Notes: generated by a model from the letters alone, not told the origin. Positions 31,111 through 42,211 are shown, numbered from the stretch's first letter. The stretch is DNA of 44,183 bases from Zygophlyctis sp. KS116 (GCA_054661495.1 BAAFSQ010000070.1:1-44183), one strand, 5' to 3'. Made by a program: numbers and translations.

Positions 31111-32778
31111 TCATTCATTTCTAAGTTGGTTGAGAACTTTGTCGAACTTACCTTTCATAGTCTTGCTTTTCTGCAATCCAGTGATCAAACCTTGAATCTT
31201 TTCCTTGACTTGAAATACTGAATGATAACTATCTTCAAGCCCAGGTATTAGAATTTTCATGATAAAAAAATAATTAACTATGCAAGATAAAATCATTACA
31301 GAAAATTTCTTTGAATGTGATATTTGGCGTGGCTTCTGCAAATATCGTGAGACGATGTAATATTGATTTGTTTCCTTGAATCCTACCTTTTTGTTTGAAT
31401 TTTTGCTATTCCCAGACTTTAAAGCAGATTTCAAAGTATTTTGAATTTCTTCCTCTGATAAAGGATCAACAAAACTTTCATCTTCACGGAGATTTGATAA
31501 AATTTCATCAAAGAGCACCAAAGATGCATCGTCATCAATCATTTTTCTGCAATAAAACAAATATCGACAAATATCTACATTCAAGCTACAGACTGCACTG
31601 AATGCTGTGTGATAATCAGGTTCAGCTCCCATTTTCTCAATCAAATATCTGACCAATTCTAAATTTCCATATTTTGCAGCATCATCTAAAAAGTCTTTTC
31701 CAGGCTTCAAATTTTTAAAATTGATCAAGTATCTTAAATATTTATGATCTGCAAACTTAAGGATGGCTTGTCTGTATGCCTTTGGAGCAAGCAAAGAAAT
31801 GTCTTGACTGCTGTAAAACTTATGATCCATTAGAATTCTTAAAAGAAGATAATTCATGGATTTTTCTACCTGATACTTTGTTAGTGAATCAGAGTTTAAC
31901 ACTTCAAAAGTGTGCCTATCTTGATCTACCCGTCTCAAATCCAATTTTTCGACCCCTGACAGAAACCACTTATAATCCTCTGAATACTTGCCATTTGTTT
32001 CTAGCCAATCTTGTAGTATTGAACAAATCCGACTATACATTAATGCAGTAACCAAAAATTGTTTTTCAAGATCCGAATCCATAAACGACCAGAATTTCAT
32101 TCTTGATAAAATTGATTGATCTTTTTTTACAATTTTAAACAAGAATTCTATCAGCATATGATTTCTACTCTTGATTGCATTAACCAATGCTTTAGTGTAT
32201 TCAACATTAGCAGTACACCTTGACAACAGATATCTTACAGGTGTATAATGCCCTCTTCTAGCAGCAATATACACCATATCAGGCTTTATTTTTGCATTTT
32301 TACTTTCTACCAAGTACCTTATTACCCTTAAATTCCCTACTTTAGCTGCTTCAAACAGAGATTTAGACATGTGCAGACTTAATACATTTTGAACATCCAT
32401 ATTATGAGCTTCTAACATTGATACCAGACTCTTGAATGAATAAGATTTACCTAGATCTTTATAAATATTATAAATATCAGGTGTTGAGTAGTGATTAATG
32501 GGAACCAAACGATCACTGGTGGGTGAAGCAGCAGATTCACTAATTACTGATGATGAATCAGTCAAAGATAATCGATCAATAGCAGTTGTTGCAAATGCAT
32601 TAATACCAGAAGCGTCGGTGCTGGTTGATGTACTAGAAGTATGCGACTCCACCAATTCTTCTTGAGACAGCGGCAGTGCTTTAGATTCGGATGATACCAA
32701 TGATGCATCAGTTGTTGAGATTGTCGATGCTAATAGAGTGTAATTGTCCAAGAGCCACAGGAATTTCAACAAGAGCAT
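31111..32778 (-). CDS. Ankyrin-repeat protein 3 with N-terminal hydrophobic leader
   Basis: 555 aa, single exon. The N-terminus MLLLKFLWLLDNYTLLASTI is hydrophobic and may act as signal peptide or anchor; a Ser/Thr-rich linker follows (VESHTSSTSTSTDASG). Degenerate ankyrin repeats appear around residues 140-215 (LFEAAKVGNLRVIRYLVESK, YIAARRGHYTPVRYLLSRC) and 350-420 (FLDDAAKYGNLELVRYLIEK), with a divergent helical middle. Near the C-terminus a hydrophobic segment (FSVMILSCIVNYFFIMKIL, ~ residues 485-503) could be a membrane helix, unlike proteins 1 and 2. It shares repeat style with them but not the basic C-terminal modules, so it is an older paralog. Its start codon is 23 bp from the divergent NUP98-96 start. 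Confidence 0.8.
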   Translation of the reverse strand: MLLLKFLWLLDNYTLLASTISTTDASLVSSESKALPLSQEELVESHTSSTSTSTDASGINAFATTAIDRLSLTDSSSVISESAASPTSDRLVPINHYSTPDIYNIYKDLGKSYSFKSLVSMLEAHNMDVQNVLSLHMSKSLFEAAKVGNLRVIRYLVESKNAKIKPDMVYIAARRGHYTPVRYLLSRCTANVEYTKALVNAIKSRNHMLIEFLFKIVKKDQSILSRMKFWSFMDSDLEKQFLVTALMYSRICSILQDWLETNGKYSEDYKWFLSGVEKLDLRRVDQDRHTFEVLNSDSLTKYQVEKSMNYLLLRILMDHKFYSSQDISLLAPKAYRQAILKFADHKYLRYLINFKNLKPGKDFLDDAAKYGNLELVRYLIEKMGAEPDYHTAFSAVCSLNVDICRYLFYCRKMIDDDASLVLFDEILSNLREDESFVDPLSEEEIQNTLKSALKSGNSKNSNKKVGFKETNQYYIVSRYLQKPRQISHSKKFSVMILSCIVNYFFIMKILIPGLEDSYHSVFQVKEKIQGLITGLQKSKTMKGKFDKVLNQLRNE

Positions 32779-32801
32779 TTGTCAGTCAGCCCTAAGAAAA
32801 A

Positions 32802-35800
32802 ATGTTTGGAGGATTCGGCAACAATCAAAATACTAATTTTGGAAATACACAGGCTAATCCTGGCTTTGGGGCCTCTCCGTTTGCTTCTAATACAAATGCG
32901 AATACAAACACTACTGCTGGTTTTGGCTTTGGGCAACCGGGCCAACAGCAAAATCCTACTTTTGGAAGCTCCAATTTCAGTAATTTATCCATTCTAAAAA
33001 ATAGATCCACAAGGCTTTGGCTCAACTGGCTTCAATCAAACTGCATCATCTTTTAATACAGGCGCTACAACTTTTCCTCCTGGTCAAACCGCGGGATTTG
33101 GAGGCTCGGGAGGCTCGTCTTTTGGTGGATTTGGACAGCAACAGCAACAGCAACAGCCTTCTAATACTTTTCAGAGTAGTAATACTTTTGGGATGACAAA
33201 TACTCCTACATCTGGGTTTGGAATGGGTAGTGGTAATATTACATCTACTACAACTAATCAGGGTACGGGTAATCCGAGCTATGCTCCAACTCAGGATAAA
33301 GAAAGTGGTGCTATATTATCTTCAATGAGTGTATTTCATTCTATTTCAGCTATGCCAGCTTACAAAAATTGGTCCTTTGAAGAATTAAGATTTGCAGATT
33401 ATGGGCTGAATAAAAAGTATGCTGGTGTAGCGGCTGGTGGTGGTTTTGGAAATACTGCTTTTGGATCTACTATGCAAGCCCCAACAGCTTTTGGATCTAC
33501 TATTGCCCCAACAGCTTTTGGGGCTACTAATGCTGCCACTGCATTTGGGGCTTCTAATGCTCCTCAAACGAGTACTTTTGGTGGTATGAATACAACTGGT
33601 GGGTTTGGATTTGGTGCCTCTACAACAACCGCTTTTGGAGCACAGCCTCAAGGTTCTCAGGCTGCAGGTGTTTTTGGTGCTTCTTCTACAACTCCTGCTT
33701 TTGGAGCTACAGCAGGTGGTTTTGGTCAAACTCAGGGAGCGACGGCGTTTGGTCAAAAACCTGCAGCTACAACAGCATGGGGTAAACTCTAGATATATTT
33801 ACTAATAGGGGCTCAGGCAACAGGAACGGCTTTTGGAACGTCTCCTGCTTTTGGCGCACAACCGACAGCTGCAGCTCCTACTTCCACATGGGGTATGATT
33901 GATTTTTATTTCTTATAATTAGGAGCACCTGCTGCTTCTGCTGGGTTTGGAATTCAAACTACAGCGGCTCCAAGTGCTTTTGGACAGCCGGCTCAGCCAG
34001 CAGGCGGATTATTTGGTGCTAAGCCGGCTAGTGTAGGGTTCTCTTTTGCTCCAACTACTACGGCTCCTACAGCTTCGACTGGTTTGTTTGGAACTGCTTC
34101 ATCGGCGCCCATGTTTGGAGCGACGCAGCAGCAAGCTACTCCTGCTGGAGGTCTATTTGGTGGTGGAGCTTCTAAGCCAGGTTTTTTATTTTGAGTTAAA
34201 ATTAGGGTTTTCTTTTGGAACAGCGGCTTCAACTTCGGCTCCTTTTGGCACATTAGCTTCGACAACTTCGAATGCACCCTCTCTTTTTGGGACATCATCA
34301 ACCCTCGGTCAACCGGCAACAAGTGGCGGTGGCCTTTTTGGAGCCCCTGCTGTTACTACGCAGCCAGCTATGGGCTTATTTGGTACTCCATCCACTTCAT
34401 TTTCGCAACCCACTGGATTATTTGGAACGTCAACTGCCCCTAAACTCGGTATATCGTTTTTTTAAATTTCTAGGGGGATTTGGCTCATTTCAAGGGACTG
34501 CACCTCAAACTGGAATGGCTGGAATGGGTACATTAGGTGGTGGGATGTTTGGACAGACTCCAGGAAGTACGAACAATCTAGGCACCACATCACTTTTTGG
34601 AGGAATGACCCCTGCTGTATCACGTCCTCAAGGACCAACCTTGACTGCTACTATAGATAGGAATCCATTTGGAGTTAATCCACTTTTCACTCCATCCAAG
34701 GCACCAACTGAACCTTCCAACATAACCTCCGATCCACTAGTTCTATCGGTACAGAACGCCGAAAAGAAGAAGCCAATATTGACACCTCATTTTAAGGTTA
34801 CCCCTCGTAGCACCTCGAAGATTAAGTTGCGCGGTTTTGCAGGGACATCTCCAGTCTCTGGTCAAGGTCTTTCAGAACCGAAATCTGCTCTAAAAATTCA
34901 GCCCACTATAGTCAAAGAACAAAGGCAAGTTGGTTTAGATTCGAGATTTACCCCCCGTAAGACTATGACCAAGCTAATAATTTCTGAAACTCCGGAACCT
35001 TCTACTACCTCAGTCTCATCTCAGCAAAAAACTCTGAAATCAGGTACGAAAGAAGTGACATTCGATCCTTCCTTAGAAGAGGTTGCACTATCTTCTTTCA
35101 AAGAAAAGGAAATTGTTTTGCCTGCCTCACAGGATGCTAATAGAAGTGAACTGTCTACTCCATCAAAAACTGCACTTACCAGTTCATCTGCACTAACGTC
35201 TCCTCTCGTACTGGCAAAATCTTCCGATTACATGATTGAGCCACCTATTTCAGATCTTCTACTTCTTAGTGATGAAGAGTTGCATGCCGTTTCTGGTTTT
35301 AAAGTTTCTCTAGAGGGCGTTGGCTGGGTTAAATTTCTCCGTCCGGTCGATCTTTTAGAGGCTTCGCCTACGGGTACACGGTCAGGAATAGTTCAAATTC
35401 CAGGATCTGTAGTAATATTGGAACCTAAAATTTGCACTGTATACCCAGACGAAAATGTGAAACCACCTTGTGGCTTTGGATTAAATGTTCCTGCTGAAAT
35501 CAATATTGAAAAATGCTGGCCGCTTGATAAATCAACCAAAAAGCCTGTTCTGGATGAGTCAGATCCAAGACATGATCGCCATATGCAAAAACTTGAGAGA
35601 ATGCCAGGTACAAAGTGGCTCGGATTTCACAATCCTTCTGGAACATGGAGATTTAGAGTGGAGCATTTTAGTAGATATGGATTGATTGATGAAGATTCTG
35701 ATGAGGAAATAGATGACCGCCTAGTACCCCAAGAAAGAGAAATGAATAATCAACACAATACTATTTTAGAGATAGTTGGCGCCGACGAAGAAGATGAATC

Positions 35801-38662
35801 AATTGCAAAAGATTCTTTTGCTTACCTGAAGGGCCGCAAAGTGCTTCTAATGAGTGACAGTTCTTCTGAAGAAGATAACCAAATCTCTCATCCTGATTTT
35901 TCAGGAGTTGAACTTGATGCTTCTGAAGAGGATTCCGAAAATATAATTTTGGCAGGGACATCAACAGACGATTATGATTCTGAAGATACGAGGGATGCTG
36001 ATGAAAATGATGAACACTCAATAGAAAGTTTTGGAGCTGCTTATGTTTCAGAAAACAAGAATTTTGGAGTCATCAAAGACGATTTAGCTTCTTCTTTTTC
36101 CTCAATAAGAAATGCTGCGAATTCGATACAGCAACGGGATCTGGCGCGGAAAGTTCAGACAATGAAATCATCACTTTTTTCAGCTTCTCGTGAAAGCAGG
36201 AAGGAAATAGTAACTGAAAATTCTTTATTTGGTTCAACACCTTTAAGATTTGATTTAAGTAATTCAAAAAATGTAGAAATTTCTTCAGAGAACTCAAAAA
36301 GGGAAAAGACGGATTTTAGTCCAGAACGTGGAGAATTTGATTCACGTAACGATTTTGAATTATTAAGGAATCATGATTCTTTATTATCGTCTCCTAAAAA
36401 GTATCGTAAATCATTTTCCTCTAATGATTCAAAAGACCTACCTACTTTAAGTCAAAGTGTATTGATAGGAAACGAAATACAGATCGCTGATGCATCACTT
36501 TTTATGTCTCGCTGTTTTCGAGTTGGTTGGGAATCTAAAGTTTTTATAAGACGAAGGTAAGATCTAATTACTCAACGAAAAGTTCTCAGGGATATTCTAA
36601 ACTAGAAATCATACCGATTGAACAATTATCCGGGTTTCCTAGTAATGCAGAACCACAGTTACAATGTTTGAAGCAGGTTCTAACAGAAACATCTGTTTCC
36701 TTTATATCCGTTATATCGGAAGATTCAGAAGAAGAAGAAGAACTACTGGGAGAAAATGAAAGTTCATTTGTGAATGTCAGCAAAATACCAAAAGCTACTC
36801 TTTCCAATCGCCTTCATTTTTCTCAAATGGAAGCTATTACCGCTAATGAGGATGTATTCAGCATCATTGATCAAGGGTTATGGAAGCTGGCTTCGGCTCT
36901 TTGGGATGATATAATTCTTCCCGCTCAAAGTATGGAAATGAATGAAAATGAAATAAGCGGGATAAGAGAATCGCTTCGCAAAGAAAAGTTTAGTGCCTGG
37001 TTGAGATGGGCTATTAACTCGAAAATCACTGTAAACTTAAAAGAAAAATCAAGCAGTGAGAAAATATGGCACTATTTGGTTTCTCGAAGGATTGATTTAG
37101 CTATAAACGAAGCTTTGCATGATAAAAACTTTAGGCTTGCATCTTTACTGACCCAGATCAATGGTCCATCAACAACGATATCAACCAAGCATCCTCGGTC
37201 TGGGCTGGCAAGTGATCATATATATTTTGGCGGTGAGGGTACAGATTATGGCGTCATTGAAGACATATCTGCCCAAATGAGGATATGGCAGAGAGCCGCA
37301 ATGACTCATATGGATTCAAGTCTTTTGGGAGTTTGGAAAATACTGTCCGGTAATATGGAGTTATGGGATTCAGCGATTTTTAAGACTTTGAATGACTGGA
37401 AGCAATTTTTTGGTTTATATTTTTGGTACGGTCATGGTGGCCATTTATCTATTCATGATGTTTCGGAACTTTATGTTTCTCTATATTCCAATAATAATCA
37501 GATACCCGCACCGAAACCAGACTATTCCAACGACCAAAAAGAGACAGATATTTGTTTTAATCTCATTAAACTCTTTGTAGATGATTCTACCCCTCTAGAG
37601 CAGGCGCTTAAGCCGTCATCTTTTTCATCGAAGACTCTCGACTATCTGTCCGCATGGATTATCTATACTATTTTAGCTAAAGTAAAGAATTTACGGGATT
37701 TCCAGGATGCAAAAGCTTTTTTTACCGAACACAAAGTAGTTGATACCCCTAACGAAGAGTTATCAGGTTATCCGGTCATTTCTTCCGTCAGTAGCAAAGC
37801 AGATATGGTTACATCAAACGTAGTAAATCAGCTGGAAATCATAGGTTTGTGGCAGTGGGCCATTTTTGTTTCCCTGTTCCTGACTGATCATTACCAGCGT
37901 TCATTTGCCATCAAAAGACTTCTTGGGCGTTATTATCCGATTAATGACAATAGTGGTAGTGCTTTCAATAATTCTGAAGGAGCTGTGTCTTCTACATGGG
38001 AATTTTTAGTTAATCAGATTAAGGTTCCCACTAATTGGATACATGAATCACGGGCTTTAAATGCTCGAAATATTTGCCAGCCAATCCAGGAATCTGTGAG
38101 TCTCTTTGATGCAAATCTTTATGATTCGTGTCATACTGTGGTGATTTCAAAAGTAGCACCGGTGAGTTTATTCTCAGGTATTTTTATTTTCGAGTTAACA
38201 TTAGCAAATCACTCGTTCCTCTGCTCTATCTTAACTGCGCTTGATTCCCAATCTATAAATAACTGGGAAATTGGTGGTAACCTGATTTTGAATTATCTCA
38301 AAATTGTCAACCACGTTCCAAATCTGATTAAAAAGGCCGAGTTAAGTCAAACAAATGCATCTGTGGCTGATAGATCTGAAAATCTTTTTGCGATTGAAGA
38401 ATTGAAAGATGTTTGGATCGATAGAATCCGTTCAATCATTATGTTAATTGAAAATATTAACCCACAAAGAGACTCTGTTTGGCATAAATCGGACATCTCC
38501 ACCAAAAGCTTGAATTTCATATCAGAAAAGATTGATAATCTATTACTGGATTCTTTACAAGTTGTAGGAGGTTTAGATGAGCAAAGTATGGGACGAGGCT
38601 CTGGTTTATCTTTTGTGATCTCTGAAAGTAGAGAATGGTTTTCGTCAATTTTATCTGCCTAA
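32802..38662 (+). CDS. NUP98: NUP98-NUP96 nucleoporin precursor
   Basis: About 1,891-1,900 aa from seven or eight exons (introns 32980-33004, 33782-33808, 33893-33922, 34181-34205, 34449-34473, 36557-36582, and a probable in-frame 27-nt intron 38178-38204). The N-terminal ~550 residues are FG/GLFG-like repeats that form the pore's selective mesh. They are interrupted at about residues 160-195 by a GLEBS motif (HSISAMPAYKNWSFEEL) that binds Gle2/Rae1. The autoproteolytic domain (LSDEELHAVSGF ... WRFRVEHFSRYG) has the HFS site, so cleavage after Phe near residue 910 should release Nup98 from Nup96. The second half carries MSRCFRVGWES, the Nup96 start motif, and long helical repeats of the Y-complex scaffold. 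The layout is the ancestral fused form. Confidence 0.93.
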
Positions 38663-38899
38663 AACGTTTGTTTGCAAATCAATCTCATTCAATCTCCAAT
38701 ACAAATGAATACTTTAAAATGCTTTTTAGATTTTAAATCTTGAGTTTAAAAATCAATTTATTACTCTCAATTCTACAGAGTAATTGCTTTCTGGTTCAAG
38801 ATCAGCAAAATGATCCAAAGTCGAGAGTTTGTTTGCGATGCGTCATTTGAAACATTAGTATTGGCAATCATTCATAGTACAAAAGAATTTAAAACCTCC
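38663..38899. other. Intergenic, downstream of NUP98-96
   Basis: AT-rich sequence without a gene I can support. A short plus-strand frame from 38810 (MIQSREFVCDASFETLVLAI) is open for 38 codons but matches nothing and is probably chance or part of the decayed copy 1 leader. Confidence 0.3.
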
Positions 38900-39292
38900 T
38901 GGAACTCCTATATTGCATTCAAATGAAAATGCAGATAGGCCATTAGATGCTTCCACCGTTTTCCTTTTTTTGGATTAAAATGGTCTTATTACCATACGTT
39001 ATATTATTTCGCCTTACTGTTTTCAGTTGGCATTTTATCAGTGACTCCTGGTTTTGCGGAGCGTCGAATGATTTGGATAGCTTTCTTGACGATAGGAGTC
39101 ATCTATTTGACTGATGATCTGCAAGGATATATGAGTCCTATTCTGTACGATATATATACTGGAGAAGCATTACACACAACTGGTGCATCTTGTTTGGGAA
39201 TTCCTCAGCATGTGGCAGTAGGACCTCAAACAGCATTTGCTGGATGCGTATGTATGATTCTAGCATGCTTTTATCTGATCGTTTGTACTTGA
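38900..39292 (+). pseudogene. Four-helix membrane protein family, copy 1 (5' decayed)
   Basis: The 3' two thirds reads cleanly: KWSYYHTLYYFALLFSVGIL, FAERRMIWIAFLTIGVIYLT, DDLQGYMSP and a last helix ending CFYLIVCT, matching the family. The first helix is missing. A segment resembling the loop after helix 1 (ILHSNENADRPLDAS) lies just upstream but in another frame, and no usable ATG precedes it. An upstream exon ending at the AG of 38938 would keep the frame, so a spliced, divergent gene is not excluded; decay is more likely. Confidence 0.6.
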
Positions 39293-39480
39293 TGGTGTCT
39301 TTCATGTTCTAAACAATAAAATCCGGTTTTGAATTCTAGCTTTAGTTTCAAGATTTATTAGTGTAGAATTTCTGGGAAGATCAAGAAGTTTGAAGATCTT
39401 GGGCTTCTCTTTGAGTAATTTTTGTCCGCTCTCTTGTTGCTATTTTTGGATAATATATTTAAAGGTATCATCTCAAAGAT

Positions 39481-40020
39481 GAGGAGTACATTTATAAACA
39501 GTGAAACTACCGATTCTCCAGATGAAAGGCTTTTAGAACCAAAAAAAATATGAAGCCAATAGGAGTTGCATTGGCATTTATTGGGGTGACTATGAATTTT
39601 GTTGCACTTTGCATCCTATCAATTAACAATAGTGCACTCAGAAAAACTATTCACAAAAAAAAGCAGTACCAACACAGCCTATATGGCACAGGCTGTGTTG
39701 GTACTGGTATTAACTGCATTTTGCGATTTAACAGTATCTCCCATCTTTTCTGAACATCGCATGAATTTAATGGCTTTCTTGGGCATAGCATTCGTCTATC
39801 TGACTAATGATCTACAAACTTCATTCTCTTTAATGTTTCTAACTGATGAATCAAGGTTCTATATTAATTCTGCTACCGCAAAACTGTTAAGCAGCGAAAA
39901 TCAGTTTCCAGCTGTGGTTTCACTTTATGAGAGTGGGCGCTTCTGTTATTTTCGCGGTGCCACTGTTTCTAGTCTGTTGTCTATACTAGAAGCAAATCGG
40001 AATCATTGTTATCTATTAGG
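39481..40020 (+). pseudogene. Four-helix membrane protein family, copy 2 (frame-broken)
   Basis: All four helices can be found but in different frames: helix 1 in IGVALAFIGVTMNFVALCIL, helices 2-3 in AQAVLVLVLTAFCDL and HRMNLMAFLGIAFVYLTNDL, helix 4 in GASVIFAVPLFLVCCLY. A perfect 17-bp inverted repeat (39664-39680 and 39690-39706) sits exactly where intact copies encode the QWYHTxYY block. At least three frame changes are needed to connect the parts, none fitting a normal intron. A decayed paralog. Confidence 0.7.
39664..39706. repeat. Perfect 17-bp inverted repeat, 9-bp loop
   Basis: Arms CAGTACCAACACAGCCT and AGGCTGTGTTGGTACTG flank the loop ATATGGCAC. No mismatch in 17 bp. The right arm and the left arm cannot both derive from the ancestral coding sequence seen in the paralogs, so one arm was probably templated from the other. 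Confidence 0.95.
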
Positions 40021-40310
40021 GGGTAAAATTCACTGAACAAACTAGTGTCATCGAAATGGATTTATTGCCTTGAGGGTATTATTACTTGGGTATTGCTTTT
40101 TAAGTTTCCAGACGCCACTTTGCGAAAATAAATCCAAAATATTTTCTTGAATAATTATACTAAATCTATCATCTCAGTATCCAATGCTGGTCAAACGGGG
40201 GGCTTTAGACCAAATTTGCACGATTTGATGATGATAAGTGACTAAAATTGATGAAAAATGCTGATCTTGTCAAATTTTAACAGAAAATTCTTATCTGGCC
40301 CTTTCTAAAA

Positions 40311-40856
40311 ATGACAATGTTTGCAATGACCGAAGACCCAAAGTCTGAAGAACAACAGAAAAATACTTTTAACAGAGAGAAGCTCACTAATCTGATTGTA
40401 GTAGCATTCGCCATCTTTGGTGCTTTCTTGAACTTTGTTGGAGTCTGCATTCTACAAAGTAATAGTAATAAACTTTCCAGAACTATTCCTTCTAGATTTG
40501 GATCTGTAGCTGTCTCCTCTAGTGTTGATCATGCTTTTGATACACAGTGGTATCATACTTTTTACTATGTTGCTGTATTGGTTGCATTTTGTGTATTATC
40601 AATGCTGACTAGCTTTTCTGATCATAAAATGACTTTGATGGCATTCTTGGCTATAGGATTCGTATATCTGACTGATGATATGCAAGGTTATATTTCTTCT
40701 GCTAGAGCTGAAAGTGGTGTAGCAAGTACAGATAATTTTACTTCTGGAGGTCCTGCAACTGCATTTACTGGATGTTTCTTTATGGTTCTGGCTTGGTTTT
40801 ATATGATGATTTTCACTGGAGGAATGCCTTCAATGCCTTCATTCTTTAAAAAATAA
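40311..40856 (+). CDS. Four-helix membrane protein family, copy 3
   Basis: 181 aa, intact, single exon. Four predicted membrane helices: LIVVAFAIFGAFLNFVGVCI, FYYVAVLVAFCVLSMLTSF, LMAFLAIGFVYLT and the last AFTGCFFMVLAWFYMMIF. Conserved family blocks are QWYHTFYY before helix 2, a short HK loop, YLTDDMQGY after helix 3, SARAES, and GGPATAFTGC before helix 4. The N-terminus is cytosol-like and charged and the tail is short and ends in Lys-Lys (FFKK), a possible ER-retrieval KKxx-like end though not the exact motif. Topology resembles MARVEL-type proteins (for example Nce102), but I cannot assign the family by motif. Shares a nearly identical internal 223-bp tract with copy 4. Confidence 0.85.
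   Translation: MTMFAMTEDPKSEEQQKNTFNREKLTNLIVVAFAIFGAFLNFVGVCILQSNSNKLSRTIPSRFGSVAVSSSVDHAFDTQWYHTFYYVAVLVAFCVLSMLTSFSDHKMTLMAFLAIGFVYLTDDMQGYISSARAESGVASTDNFTSGGPATAFTGCFFMVLAWFYMMIFTGGMPSMPSFFKK
40494..40716 (+). repeat. Near-identical tract shared by copies 3 and 4 (member 1)
   Basis: 223 bp matching 41639-41861 with only four differences, all clustered in the S[V/L][D/S]H codons, while the flanking coding sequence is clearly diverged. Pattern of a gene-conversion tract. Confidence 0.85.
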
Positions 40857-41488
40857 ATTTGGAACTTGGTTTCGAACTTAATAGTTAGGTCCGATCAAAT
40901 GACTTTTGACAGAAGTAGGCCCACAATCCACAGGAGTATCTCCAACATCATTTTCTGAGTACATCAGATTTTAAAGAGTGATGGGAGTATTTTGAGGGCT
41001 GGAGAGTTGGAATTTCTTCTTAACTTAAGCAATGCATCCACATTAGCACATCCTTGAATACAATATTTGTCAAGAAATGTCTTTACAGGAGTCTCATATG
41101 CAACCCAGAGCTTTTGCGACATTTATGGTTTTGCAGCAAGAGATGCGCCACGAGCCGAAATTGTATATAATGTACTTAAACTCTACTTCATGGATGGAGT
41201 CATTAACAATGATGCATTACTTAATAAGAGAACTATATGTAAATAAAATGTGATCATTCGGTGCTCATTAGATGCTCTGACGACGTTTTGGTACGACTTA
41301 TTTAAAACTGGCTTTCGGACTAAATATCAAAAATAATTTAATTTTAAGATGATAAATTTGGCGATGGATATTGATATTTTGCACTTAAAAACCATTGTCT
41401 CGAGATCTTGTCAAAGTCTATTTATAGATTCTTAAAGTATTTATAGATTGAAAGTAGTTTTTATTATTTTCTCCCTCCAATCTGGCCA
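40857..41488. other. 632-bp gap with degenerate coding-like sequence
   Basis: Between copies 3 and 4. On the minus strand, 40964-41122 reads MSQKLWVAYETPVKTFLDKY and later ANVDALLKL, with a second turn DVGDTPVDCG nearby in another frame; TPV turns and VDALLKL are ankyrin-like. The overlapping plus strand at 41090-41246 is also open for about 50 codons. Neither is convincing as a working gene. A decayed ankyrin gene is the best guess. Confidence 0.3.
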
Positions 41489-42004
41489 ATGACTCAATCA
41501 ACTTCTAATTTCAGTATTACTGCTGAAAAGCTCATTCATGTTCTTCTACTAGCATTCGCCATCTTTGGTGCTTTTTTAAATTTGGCGGGTCTCAGTATTC
41601 TGCAAAATAATAGCAATTTGGTTGAGAGAAATGCACAGAGATTTGGATCTGTAGCTGTCTCCTCTAGTCTTAGCCATGCTTTTGATACACAGTGGTATCA
41701 TACTTTTTACTATGTTGCTGTATTGGTTGCATTTTGTGTATTATCAATGCTGACTAGCTTTTCTGATCATAAAATGACTTTGATGGCATTCTTGGCTATA
41801 GGATTCGTATATCTGACTGATGATATGCAAGGTTATATTTCTTCTGCTAGAGCTGAAAGTGCGTTAGTGAGTCGTACAGTGAACTTTACTTCTGGAGGTC
41901 CTGCAACTGCATTTACTGGATGTTTTTTTATGGTTCTGGCTTGGGTATATATGATGATGTACACTGGTGGAATGCCTTCATTACCGTCTTTCCAAAAGAA
42001 ATAA
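41489..42004 (+). CDS. Four-helix membrane protein family, copy 4
   Basis: 171 aa, intact, single exon. Same layout as copy 3: helix 1 LLLAFAIFGAFLNLAGLSIL, then QWYHTFYY leading into helix 2, the HKMTLMAFLAIGFVYLTDD block, SARAES, and TAFTGCFFMVLAWVYMMMYT. The tail ends SFQKK. The N-terminus (MTQSTSNFSITAEKL) and the first loop differ from copy 3, as does the SALVSRTVNFTSGG loop, which has an NFT site that could be glycosylated if lumenal. The central part is almost the same DNA as copy 3. Confidence 0.85.
   Translation: MTQSTSNFSITAEKLIHVLLLAFAIFGAFLNLAGLSILQNNSNLVERNAQRFGSVAVSSSLSHAFDTQWYHTFYYVAVLVAFCVLSMLTSFSDHKMTLMAFLAIGFVYLTDDMQGYISSARAESALVSRTVNFTSGGPATAFTGCFFMVLAWVYMMMYTGGMPSLPSFQKK
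41639..41861 (+). repeat. Near-identical tract shared by copies 3 and 4 (member 2)
   Basis: Partner of 40494-40716 at an offset of 1145 bp; about 219 of 223 bases agree, including silent positions. Confidence 0.85.
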
Positions 42005-42211
42005 AGTTGGAATTGAAGTTTTGAATAAATGTTGATTTTTGCGTAGCTAGTCTATGAGAATATTAAGTAATCGTCTCATTGATTTATACGATCAAGCGAT
42101 CGAAACTTTTTGATGTTTGGTTGTAGTGTTCAACCGCAATTTGAAACACAATACGAAACTGTTTGGCACAATTGCCGTAATTGTTTCAACAGTTCTTTAT
42201 AAAAATAAAAG

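Noticed and set aside
33385-33756. Minus-strand Cys/Ser/Lys-rich open frame opposite NUP98
   Set aside because: It is a by-product of the repetitive FG-coding sequence on the other strand.
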